Part shown: one piece after another, positions 27,334-35,327 of the stretch | How positions within the stretch are numbered: the first letter of the stretch is position 1 | Layout: each line of letters opens with the position of its first letter | Origin: JABDIY01 sp963803875 | GTDB taxonomy: Bacteria > Actinomycetota > Acidimicrobiia > Acidimicrobiales > SZUA-35 | Direction: 5' to 3' | Length of the DNA stretch: 64,000 nt | Assembly (NCBI GenBank): GCA_963803875.1 | Contig: CAWDOA010000006.1 | Span: 62,001-126,000, forward strand | Notes under the pieces: model-generated | Databases searched by the model: none | Seen by the model: the letters and a program-made list of their open reading frames with translations, nothing else | What the model was told of the DNA's origin: nothing | Program-made: the position numbers and the translations under genes

Positions 27334-27876
27334 ATGAAGATCCTCGCAATCCCCGCAACCAACAGTGACAACGGCATCAACCGGCAACTGCTCGACTACG
27401 CCACCAGCCTTCTCGAGGGCGGGCTCGTGCCCAACGGCGAGGTCGAAATCATCGACATCAACGACTACGAGATGCCGATCTACAGTCCAACCCGCGAAGC
27501 CGAACACGGCGTTCTCGAACCGGCCCGCCGCCTGTTCGACAAGATCGGCTCGGCCGACGCAGTGGTCATCTCGTTTGCCGAACACAACGGCACCTACACC
27601 GCCGCATGGAAGAACATCCACGATTGGATGTCACGAATCGACATGGCGGTCTATCAGGGCAAGAACGTCGCCATGTTCGCATCCGCACCCGGCCCACGAG
27701 GTGCCGCCGGCGTTCTCGGGACCGCCGTCGCGACGGCGCCGTTCTTCGGGGCCGAGCTCAGAGGCAGCCTCGGGATTCCCACGTTCGGGACCAGCTTCGA
27801 TCCCGACACCGGCGAGCTCGTTGACCCCGAACTCCGCAACCGGTTCGAGAAGATCCTCGGCGCCCTCGCCGGATAG
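27334..27876 (+). CDS. NADPH-dependent FMN reductase family protein
   Basis: 180 residues with a flavodoxin-like fold. The N-terminal phosphate-binding region is ILAIPATNSDNGINRQLLDY. The middle has ADAVVISFAEHNGTYTAAWK, matching the EYNGS-type flavin loop, with NIHDWMSR after it. The C-terminal half has NVAMFASAPGPRGAAGVLG. It should reduce flavins or quinones with NAD(P)H. Expression is probably controlled by the divergent MarR protein, a common arrangement for quinone- or thiol-stress response. Confidence 0.88.
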   Translation: MKILAIPATNSDNGINRQLLDYATSLLEGGLVPNGEVEIIDINDYEMPIYSPTREAEHGVLEPARRLFDKIGSADAVVISFAEHNGTYTAAWKNIHDWMSRIDMAVYQGKNVAMFASAPGPRGAAGVLGTAVATAPFFGAELRGSLGIPTFGTSFDPDTGELVDPELRNRFEKILGALAG

Positions 27877-27949
27877 CAGCTGTTCGGACCACACCGGTCG
27901 GTCGAACGGTGCCGACCGTCGGCCACAGGCACGTAAGGTCTGAAGGGTC

Positions 27950-28543
27950 ATGGCCTACAAGAATGTCCCGGATCCTGAGGACCAGCTCTACTTTCCTGAT
28001 CGGTCGGCGTGGCGAGACTGGCTGGCTGAGAATCATGACGATCGAGACTCGATCTGGCTTCTCTTCCACAAGAAGAGCTCGCCGGACACTTCGATCGATT
28101 ATGAGTCCGCTGTGCTGGAGTCGCTGTGCTTCGGCTGGATCGACTCAAAAGTCCAGCGCATCGACGACCACACGTACCGTCAGTACTATTCCAAACGCAA
28201 ACCGAAAGGCAATTGGAACGGCCTCAACAAGCGGCGGGTGGCCAGGTTGCGCAACGACGGCCTGATGACCGAAGCGGGTGAAGCCGCCATCGCCGAAGCG
28301 AAAGCCAACGGTGCGTGGGAATTCCTCGACGATGTCGAAGCCATGGTCGTGCCGGCCGACTTCGCCGCTGCCCTGGCCGACCTACCCAACGCCGTCAAGA
28401 ACTTCGACGCGATGTCAAACACCAAAAAGCAGGCCGTCTTGTACTGGATCAAAGAAGCCAAGCGGGATGCGACTCGAGCCAAGCGAATCGCTGCGGCTGC
28501 TGACGCCGCCGCTCGCAACGAGACTCCGCTCAGCTACTTGTAG
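27950..28543 (+). CDS. YdeI/OmpD-associated family protein
   Basis: 197 residues. The N-terminal half has LYFPDRSAWRDWLAENHDD, WLLFHKKSS and ESLCFGWIDSKVQRID, the YdeI signature. SKRKPKGNWNGLNKRRV follows. The C-terminal half is helical and basic, ending ETPLSYL. The family has been linked to bacteriocin or peptide protection, but its biochemical role is unknown. A 3' remnant of a related gene is at 46720-46776 with the ending ETPLNYL. Confidence 0.88.
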   Translation: MAYKNVPDPEDQLYFPDRSAWRDWLAENHDDRDSIWLLFHKKSSPDTSIDYESAVLESLCFGWIDSKVQRIDDHTYRQYYSKRKPKGNWNGLNKRRVARLRNDGLMTEAGEAAIAEAKANGAWEFLDDVEAMVVPADFAAALADLPNAVKNFDAMSNTKKQAVLYWIKEAKRDATRAKRIAAAADAAARNETPLSYL

Positions 28544-28624
28544 GCACGGTTGTTCAACTCAGTCATCGAGGGTGGCGCTTTCCGTCTGGCCTCTTTGTGA
28601 GCCGTACCGACGGCATACTGCGGA

Positions 28625-29629
28625 ATGGAGCACGTTCGGTTCGGACCAACCGGCCTCAAGGTCTCACGGCTGTGCCTCGGCACGATGACCTTCGGAATTC
28701 AGGTCGATGAGCCCGCCAGTCGAACAATCCTCGATACGGCCGCCGAGGCGGGGATCACGTTTCTCGACACCGCCGATGCTTACCCCATGGGTGCGACCGC
28801 CGGCGATGAGCGGCAGGGCCTGACCGAGGAGATCATTGGCCGCTGGTTGGAAGGCAAGCGAGACGATTTCGTCCTGGCAACCAAGGCCAACGCACCGATG
28901 GGCAAGCGGCCGTGGGACCGTGGCAACTCGCGGAAACACCTGATCGACGCCTGCGAGAACAGCCTGCGCCGCCTCAACACCGACTACATCGATCTCTACC
29001 AGCTGCACGGAACCGACTTCGACACACCGCTGGAAGAGACCATGAGTGCTCTCGATGACCTGGTGAGATCAGGCAAGGTTCGTTATCTCGGAGTCAGCAA
29101 CTGGCCGGCATGGCTGCTGTCCCGCAGCCTCGGCGTATCGGAGCAGAACGGTTGGGCGAAGTTCGCCTCGGTCCAGCCCCGCTACAGCCTGCTGTACCGA
29201 CAGATCGAGCACGAGCTGCTGCCGATGTGTGCCCATGAGAACCTTGCAGTCATGCCGTACAACCCGTTGGCCGGCGGCATGCTCTCGGGCAAGCACAAGG
29301 CGGATCAGCCGGCCGATCCTGACAGCCGGTTCGGTATCGATCTTCCCGGCGACTACTACAACGAGCGCTACTGGAAATCGGCCGAGTTCAGCGCCGTCGA
29401 TGCGCTTCGACCCCTGGCAGTGGAGGCGGGAATCCCGATGGTCACCATGGCCGTCGCATGGGCGTTGTCCAATCCCACGATCACCGCTCCCATCATCGGT
29501 GCCAGTAAGCCGGGCCAACTCGCCGACGTGGTGGCCGCTACCGACGTGACGCTGGAACCCGACCTGCTCGAGCGCATCGACGCCGCCACCCGACACTTTC
29601 GCCTCACCGAGCCGGTGGTGTGGGGCTGA
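28625..29629 (+). CDS. Aldo/keto reductase
   Basis: 334 residues. A full-length TIM-barrel oxidoreductase using NADPH. FGPTGLKVSRLCLGTMTFG opens the barrel. The catalytic Asp and Tyr are in FLDTADAYPMG, the Lys in FVLATKANAPMG and the His in LYQLHGTDFDTP. The C-terminal NADPH site includes APIIGASKPGQLAD. The similarity is to the YajO/general-stress Gsp69 branch. The substrate is unknown. Confidence 0.92.
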   Translation: MEHVRFGPTGLKVSRLCLGTMTFGIQVDEPASRTILDTAAEAGITFLDTADAYPMGATAGDERQGLTEEIIGRWLEGKRDDFVLATKANAPMGKRPWDRGNSRKHLIDACENSLRRLNTDYIDLYQLHGTDFDTPLEETMSALDDLVRSGKVRYLGVSNWPAWLLSRSLGVSEQNGWAKFASVQPRYSLLYRQIEHELLPMCAHENLAVMPYNPLAGGMLSGKHKADQPADPDSRFGIDLPGDYYNERYWKSAEFSAVDALRPLAVEAGIPMVTMAVAWALSNPTITAPIIGASKPGQLADVVAATDVTLEPDLLERIDAATRHFRLTEPVVWG

Positions 29630-29647
29630 ACTGACACAGCCGCGTCA

Positions 29648-29694
29648 AACCGGCGTCCGAAACGCCCGCATGACGGGCGCTTTGGACGCCGGTT
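29648..29694. terminator. Long hairpin downstream of the aldo/keto reductase gene
   Basis: Two 21-base arms pair with only two mismatches around a CATGA loop. The outer part is AACCGGCGTCC/GGACGCCGGTT and the inner part CGCCCG/CGGGCG. It starts 19 bases after the stop codon. There is no T-run, so it may stop transcription or protect the 3' end rather than act as a classic terminator. Confidence 0.6.
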
Positions 29695-29859
29695 GGTTCC
29701 CGACTAGTTCGCTCAGCAACGACTCTCCTCAAGTCGATCGAGCCGATGCTGCTCACACTGGCCATGGACGAAAGGCTGCTCCCTTGTAGGGCGATGTCCA
29801 CCGGCTCGTGTCTGCGGTCTAGTGTCGACATCGACGGGCGGGGTTCATAGGAAACTCTC

Positions 29860-30315
29860 ATGAACTCGCGACCCTCGGCAACCATCAAACATCAGCACGA
29901 CGCCCGGTCATTCGATCCCGTCGGCGACATACTCTCAGTATCGGAACGGCCTTCATGGCACCAGGCGGCGGCCTGCAACGGTGTCGGGCCCGACGTCTTC
30001 TTCCCGGGCCGCGGCGAGTCGGCCGAAGCAGCCAAGCGATTCTGTGATAGCTGCACCGTGGTCACCGAATGTCTCGACTCCGCCCTCGAGCATCGGGACA
30101 ACGGTGTATGGGCTGGAACCTCGGGGCGCCAACGGCGCAAGATCCGGCGGCTTCCGACTCGCCGAACCGGACATCGCTCCGCTGGAGCACGAGGAGCAGG
30201 AGAGCGCCTAGTTCCCACTTCGCCAGCACTAGGCCAGCAGCGCTCCGGTCAGCGGCTTGTGCCGAGCTTTGATGGCTGCCGGCGGCGAAGATGGGTGGGT
30301 GATCCTCCCGGCTGA
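29860..30315 (+). CDS. WhiB family iron-sulfur transcription factor
   Basis: 151 residues as annotated. Four cysteines that bind a 4Fe-4S cluster are visible: one in QAAACNGVGPDVFFP, two in FCDSC and one in VVTECLD. The GVWAGTSGRQRRKIRRL turn and basic DNA-binding region follow directly. Typical WhiB proteins end soon after this point. The last ~45 residues are Arg/Gly/Ser-rich and unlike the family, so a frameshift near 30155 or a late stop is likely. The target genes are unknown. Confidence 0.85.
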   Translation: MNSRPSATIKHQHDARSFDPVGDILSVSERPSWHQAAACNGVGPDVFFPGRGESAEAAKRFCDSCTVVTECLDSALEHRDNGVWAGTSGRQRRKIRRLPTRRTGHRSAGARGAGERLVPTSPALGQQRSGQRLVPSFDGCRRRRWVGDPPG

Positions 30316-30574
30316 GCGCCGACACCGAGTTGTAGTCATAGTCACGCTGATCGCCTACCTGGGGATCGGCTTGTTTCCGTTTGCGGTGTCCGGCCTGCTC
30401 GTGCCGACTGCAGCGGTGGTGGTACTCATGTTCTGCTGGTTCGGCGGTCTCTTCCTCACTGTTCGGTTGGCCATGAACCGACCCCTGCTTGCCCCGGTTG
30501 GGGTGGCTGGGGCGCTGGTGTTCTGGTACGCCTTCGTGACACTGGGATCAATCGTTTTCGGCTGGACCGCCTGA
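30272..30574 (+). CDS. Small hypothetical membrane protein
   Basis: 100 residues from MAAGGEDGWVILPAERRHR, with three transmembrane helices (VVVIVTLIAYLGIGLFPFAV, VPTAAVVVLMFCWFGGLFLT and PVGVAGALVFWYAFVTLGSI). The charged linkers are short. The 5' end overlaps the doubtful C terminus of the WhiB gene. Codon use is normal for the window. No family is recognised. Confidence 0.62.
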   Translation: MAAGGEDGWVILPAERRHRVVVIVTLIAYLGIGLFPFAVSGLLVPTAAVVVLMFCWFGGLFLTVRLAMNRPLLAPVGVAGALVFWYAFVTLGSIVFGWTA

Positions 30575-30694
30575 ACTGGCACGCACATTGAAGGAGGGGC
30601 GGCGGACAAACTGCTGGACGAGAACCCTCCTGGGTCGTATTGCCCCGGACCGAGTGCCCTACCGGCGGCCGCTCCGAGGCTGGAAGATCGAGTT

Positions 30695-31552
30695 ATGGGA
30701 GCACGGGGTGCGTGGCTGATCGGGCTGGCTGCCTGCATGGGTCTGACGGTCGGTTGTGGACCGACCACCACGACAACCGCATCACGCACTACAACCACGG
30801 TTCTGATCACGACCTCTCGCACCGCTGCAACAACAACGACAGCGATCTCAACCACCCAGCTGACGACGACCACGACCAGCGAGCCCACCTCCACGAGTTG
30901 TGAACCGACCACAACCGAACCGACCACAACCGAACCGACCAGTACCTCGGAGCCTCCCACAACTACCTCGCCGCCGACAACGGCCGAACCATCGACCACG
31001 CTGACACCCCAAGAGGAGGCGACGCTGGCCCTTCAGGAACGGCTGACAGAACTGGGCTACTGGCTAGGGCCGATCGATGGCGTGTTCGGACCCATGACAT
31101 CTCATGCGGTGACGGCGTTCCAGAAGGTATCCGGCCAACCGCCCACCGGGTTGGCCGATGACACCACGCTCGCCGCCTTGGCCGAGGCCACGCGCCCCAC
31201 TCCCCACGCCGACCACGATGGGTTCGAGGTTGACCTCGGTCGCCAGGTTGGGCTTGTGGTGGAGGACCGTGAGGTTCTGTGGGTTGTCGACGTCTCGACC
31301 GGAACCTCTGCCACCCCAACACCGAGAGGTCGGTTCGCCGTCTATCGAGAGATCAACGGAGACCGAGTCGCCCCTCTTGGGGTCTTGTACCGACCCAAGT
31401 ACTTCAGGGGAGGGTTCGCCATTCACGGTTATGGCAGCGTTCCCAGCTATCCGGCCTCGCACGGATGCGTTCGCGTGATCAAGCCCGCCATGGACATGCT
31501 CTGGGCCGGTGGGTATCTCGACATCGGCACGCCGGTTACCGTCCACCGCTAG
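30695..31552 (+). CDS. L,D-transpeptidase (YkuD) with peptidoglycan-binding domain
   Basis: 285 residues, exported. The signal peptide ends in a lipobox-like LTVGCGP. A Thr/Ser/Pro-rich linker of ~75 residues follows, then a PG_binding_1 domain (LQERLTELGYWLGPIDGVFG, near 110-165). A YkuD catalytic domain completes the protein, with the IHGYGSVPSYPASHGCVRV motif carrying the active-site His and Cys. It should form 3-3 cross-links in peptidoglycan or attach proteins to it. The long linker fits crossing the cell wall. Confidence 0.92.
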   Translation: MGARGAWLIGLAACMGLTVGCGPTTTTTASRTTTTVLITTSRTAATTTTAISTTQLTTTTTSEPTSTSCEPTTTEPTTTEPTSTSEPPTTTSPPTTAEPSTTLTPQEEATLALQERLTELGYWLGPIDGVFGPMTSHAVTAFQKVSGQPPTGLADDTTLAALAEATRPTPHADHDGFEVDLGRQVGLVVEDREVLWVVDVSTGTSATPTPRGRFAVYREINGDRVAPLGVLYRPKYFRGGFAIHGYGSVPSYPASHGCVRVIKPAMDMLWAGGYLDIGTPVTVHR

Positions 31553-31597
31553 CGGAGCTTCCGCCGGTTCGAGAAACCCTGGGCCGTTCCTTGGCAC

Positions 31598-33004
31598 TCA
31601 GATGCGGCGGAAGGGTTGAGCCTCTTCCAACTGGAGTGCGAGGCCGAGAAGTAGCCGTTCCTGACCGGTTCGTGCTCCGAACTGGATGCCAATCGGCAGA
31701 TTCAGTGGCTCGTGATGCGCGAGGGGGAGGGAGATCGCTGGCGTGCCGGCGGCGTTCGCCAGCCCGGTGAAACATGCCCACTCGATAACCCTCGGCATCA
31801 GCTCATCGTAAGGAAGCCTCATATCGAAGTGCCCGATTGGCGGGGTTAGGTGACCAACAGTCGGGCTCATCATGACGTCACAAGCTCCGAGGCCTTGGCA
31901 GAACAGATCGTTGGCTCGGCGGAGGCGGCGGATTGCGCCCGGGATCCGCGCGGCCCGTCGTTTGGCGTGACGGGCAAGTCCTTTTGTGAAGTCGGTGAGA
32001 GCCGCGGCGTCGAAGTCAGGATCGATCAGCCTCTTGCCGCCGAGTTGCAGCGCCATGGCTGCGGTAGCCCAATAGAGGACGAAGTCGTCGGCGAAACCTG
32101 CCGGTACGGGGCTGGCCACAGGCTCGACGGTATGACCCAGAGATTCCAGTAGTGCTGCGGTGCCATCAAGCGCCGAGACCGTCGCCCCGTCGATGTTTGC
32201 GTCCGCAAGGGCGTCGTACAGCACGCCGATTCGCAGTGGGCGGTCGAGCGGACGATCAACCAGGCCGATCGGCGGGAGAGCCGGATCATGGTGTATCTGT
32301 TCGGCTCCCGCCATGAACGTGCACGTGTCTCGCACCGTCCGCGACACGATGCCGTGCGCGATGAGGTTTATTGGCGGGGAGTCATCGGCTGGCGGGCCAA
32401 CGATGCGACCTCGACTCGCTTTGAGCCCAACCAGTCCGCATGCCGCAGCGGGGATACGGATCGAGCCGCCTCCATCGGCGGCGTGGGCGAACGGTACGAC
32501 CTCAGCCGCAACAAGCGCGGCTGCGCCGCCGGATGAACCGCCCACGCTGTAGTGCAAGTTCCACGGATTGTGCGTCGCCGTGCCATCAGGAAACTCTGTG
32601 CCGCAGGTCAGTCCGAACTCGGGCATGGTGCTCGTCCCGAGCCGGATGGTTCCGAGCTTCTCGAACATGTCTACAACCGCGTCGTTGGCCGCAACGGGGG
32701 CGGAGTTGGTGAGGGCAGCTGAGCCGTGCAAGACCTGCTGCCCGGCGATGCCGTTCATGTCTTTGATGAATGTGGGCACCCCACCGAATGCGCCGAGAGC
32801 ACTGTCTTTGGCGAGTTCGAGAGCCTGGTCGTAGCCCGTACCGACGATTGCGTTGAGTGACGGCTCTGCGCGCTGAGCTCGCTCTATTGCTGCCGCAATG
32901 ACCTCGGCCGGCGTGAGCTCTCCGTCGCGGACGAGTCGGGCTAGTGCAGTGCCGTCGTGATCAGCGATCGCATCGGCTGACCGAGTGCAGATTTCCGAGC
33001 CCAT
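31598..33004 (-). CDS. Amidase signature family hydrolase
   Basis: 468 residues. The Ser-cisSer-Lys triad is visible: Lys in GVPTFIKDMNGI (about residue 85), cis-Ser and the glycine-serine-rich motif in YSVGGSSGGAAALVA, and the nucleophile region in DGGGSIRIPAA. The ATG at 33004 is preferred because GAGGAG lies seven bases upstream. Substrates of this family range from nitrile-derived amides to peptides and 6-aminohexanoate oligomers. The C-terminal region LNLPIGIQFGARTGQE is normal. It is convergent with the L,D-transpeptidase gene. Confidence 0.92.
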   Translation of the reverse strand: MGSEICTRSADAIADHDGTALARLVRDGELTPAEVIAAAIERAQRAEPSLNAIVGTGYDQALELAKDSALGAFGGVPTFIKDMNGIAGQQVLHGSAALTNSAPVAANDAVVDMFEKLGTIRLGTSTMPEFGLTCGTEFPDGTATHNPWNLHYSVGGSSGGAAALVAAEVVPFAHAADGGGSIRIPAAACGLVGLKASRGRIVGPPADDSPPINLIAHGIVSRTVRDTCTFMAGAEQIHHDPALPPIGLVDRPLDRPLRIGVLYDALADANIDGATVSALDGTAALLESLGHTVEPVASPVPAGFADDFVLYWATAAMALQLGGKRLIDPDFDAAALTDFTKGLARHAKRRAARIPGAIRRLRRANDLFCQGLGACDVMMSPTVGHLTPPIGHFDMRLPYDELMPRVIEWACFTGLANAAGTPAISLPLAHHEPLNLPIGIQFGARTGQERLLLGLALQLEEAQPFRRI

Positions 33005-33319
33005 CAGCTCGCTCCTCGAGTCGCCGCCGACAACGTTTCGCGCATGACCAGTTGTATCGGGTCGGCGCCTTGTCTCAAAGAGAGGGGCCGGCAATCGCTG
33101 GTTTTGTGCGCCTTCGCCACTTGTCTGCAGGCCATCGTTTTCATGAAGCCCATCTTTGTCTCGGCAGCGGCTTCAGTCGAGCCAGGCTCGAATGGCTGGG
33201 ACGCCGTCACCTTCGAGCGTGTCGATGAGATGATCGTGGTCGAGGGGCGTACCGCCGCTTGGGACCCTGACCCCTTTCCCTAGGTGTTGGCAAGCCATCG
33301 TCGACCAGACACGGTGTTG
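33005..33319. other. Intergenic region between amidase and DUF222 copy 3
   Basis: 315 bases. The minus strand has a short frame starting MKTMACRQV at 33145. This resembles the first eight residues of the DUF1059 protein at 54430 (MKTMTCRQL), and CATCGTTTTCATGAA is shared at both places. The rest of that frame is unlike DUF1059, so it may be a 5' remnant. Nothing else was recognised. Confidence 0.35.
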
Positions 33320-33814
33320 TCAGTTCTGGAGTTGTTGTTGGCGCCATTCTTGCCAGTGGCGGTCGGGTTTGGGGGTGGGTTTAGGACCGAGGGTTTGGGT
33401 TAGGTTCCGTCTGATAGCGACAACGTGCGGGGCGTGAAGAAGAACCCGGGTTCGATGGAAGATCCGGTACCGGGTGGTCTTGGGGATCGCATCGATGGTG
33501 TAGACACCGCGTCGGAGGCGGCGGACACGCCCGTTTCTGATTTCCCACCGGAGCGCATCGGAAACGACCTTCGAAGCCCGGCCCCACACCGTGTAGCCGT
33601 CCGCGGCGAGCTTGGTGACGAGTTGGGCGACGGTTGAGAACCCTTGGGCGATGTAGGTTGTGAGCACATACCGCAGGTCTGGTCCGCTGAGGGCGTTGTG
33701 GGTGTCGATCGGCTGATACCCGCCCGCAGGTGCCTCGGAATCTGGTTGGGGGCATGCCGTGCCGACCCGAGTGGGCCGTTCCGGGCTATTCAGTTGTGTT
33801 TGGTTGTCGTTCAT
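33320..33814 (-). CDS. Winged-helix-like small protein of DUF222 cassette, copy 3
   Basis: 164 residues from the ATG at 33814 (MNDNQTQLNSPERPTRV). Same architecture as the 15 kb copy: PIDTHNALSGPDLRYVLTTY, LSTVAQ-type helix-turn-helix (FSTVAQLVTKLAADGYTVWG), RASKVVSDALRWEIRNGRVR and RRLRRGVYTIDAI, then a basic tail. Divergence from copy 2 is mostly in the linker and tail, which argues for a conserved function of the central domain. The 29-base overlap with the upstream HNH gene is kept. Confidence 0.78.
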   Translation of the reverse strand: MNDNQTQLNSPERPTRVGTACPQPDSEAPAGGYQPIDTHNALSGPDLRYVLTTYIAQGFSTVAQLVTKLAADGYTVWGRASKVVSDALRWEIRNGRVRRLRRGVYTIDAIPKTTRYRIFHRTRVLLHAPHVVAIRRNLTQTLGPKPTPKPDRHWQEWRQQQLQN

Positions 33815-35079
33815 GCGCCTGTTTTCGTTTCCGCTCGTTGTTCCGGTCCCTGGTGGGGGCCGCTGAGGGTAGTGGGATGGTTTTCCAGATCTGTCCGTCG
33901 GGTTTGGTGACGGTGAGATTGCACTGGTCGTCCAGTGCGATCTGCCAGCCGGTGTGGTGGACACGCTCGTGGTGCACGCCACAGAGGGGGATGAGGTTGT
34001 TGAGGTCGGTGGGTCCGCCGTGTTCCCATTCGATGATGTGGTGGATCTCGCAGTGGTCGAACCGCACATCGCAGAGGGCGCATGTTTGGTACATGACCCG
34101 GAGGGCGGCCCGTTGAGCGTCGGTTGCGGTGCGATACGAGCGGCCGACAGCCAGCGCTTTGCCGGAGGGTCCGAGGACGGTGTGGGTGATCCAGGCGTCG
34201 CAGAGCAGCCGACGAAGGTCGGAGAGGGGGATGTCGTTGCCCGCCCCGGTCCGTTTGACGGTGCCGTCCCAGGTGCCCGAACCCAGGGTGTCGAGGTCGC
34301 ACACCACGTTTATCGAGGCTCGGCCCTTTGCACTATTCCCGGATGCCACCAGCGAGCTCGACCGCGTCGGAGTTCAAGCGTTCGCCGTGATGTACCGGTT
34401 CACCGGCGTCGGAACACCGCTGAGCGATCGAGCTGGCTTCGGCGTCGACAGCGTTCTGGAACTTCTCACCGGCGATCGCATCCAAATCCAAACGTGCCTG
34501 CCAGCGGCCATCGCCAGAAGTCCAGGATCGGAAGCTGTTCTTGTCGGCCTGGGACCGCTGTTCGGTTTCGTTGTCGTCGGAGATCCGGTCGGTCAGGTCC
34601 CGGATCCAACCAGCAAATCTTTGCGGGTTCATGCGGGCTGCTTTGCGAGCGATCGAACCATCCGTGGCATCGAACTCGGTCTGCCATTGGGGGTTGTGAC
34701 GCAACCGGTGACGAGCCCGAGCAACAGTGTCGAGGTTGGCGGTGGGGATGGTGCCGGCCATGAACCCTTTCGTCAGCGAGGGCAGTACCTCGGCCAACTG
34801 GCCTCGCCGTTGCACCCGGCGGGCCTCGGTGGTGGAGTGTTTCCCGGCGGTGGAGAACACGTCCTCAGCTGACAGGCCACCTAACTCGCCCAGGCGTGCC
34901 GCAATGGTGGAGCCGACTCCCTCGAGGCGGCGGATCACCCGCTGGTTCGACCGGACCAGATCGATGATCTCGTCCTCGGACAGAACACCCACCGGCGCCG
35001 CATCCAGAAGCGAAGCATGCTCCCGCAAACACACCGAAACCGAGACCTCGGTGCCGGTTGTGGGAGCGATCAACTTCAC
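33786..35079 (-). pseudogene. DUF222-HNH endonuclease (13E12-type), copy 3, one frameshift
   Basis: Joined length is about 431 residues from a GTG at 35079. The DUF222 region is intact (LSEDEIIDLVRSNQRVIRRL; GFMAGTIPTANLDTVARARH; SWTSGDGRWQARLDLDAIAG). The HNH domain is also intact (CALCDVRFDHCEIHHIIEWE; LIPLCGVHHERVHHT). One extra G near 34345, in GAGCTCGCTGGTGG, breaks the frame between ELAGGIRE and LVASGNSAKGRASI. This copy is the most complete and most diverged of the three. An upstream CATCATGACGAAGGGGT is shared with the other copies and may hold the promoter. Confidence 0.85.
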
Positions 35080-35327
35080 ACCCCCATCATGACGAAGGGG
35101 TGTGACATCGTTAGGTCCACGTAGGGCGTTCCGAAGTCCCGGGCTGGCTGAACACTTGGGTTGGCTCACGAGCACCTACGCACACATCGCAGCCGCCACC
35201 CCGCTTTGGGTGGAGGGTTCGACATTTGAGCTTGCAGCCGGGCCGATCCAACTGAAGGCACACTGCCGGGAAGACTGACCGGTGGGTACGTGCACGACCT
35301 TGGGGCCGGTGTGACTGATGGAGTGGT

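Noticed and set aside
33004..33210. Full DUF1059 gene at 33 kb
   Set aside because: Only the first eight residues match; the rest of the frame is unlike the family.
34333..35079. Programmed frameshift in the DUF222 genes
   Set aside because: The extra base lies at different places in copies 1/2 and copy 3 and no slippery heptamer is shared, so independent mutation or sequencing error is simpler.
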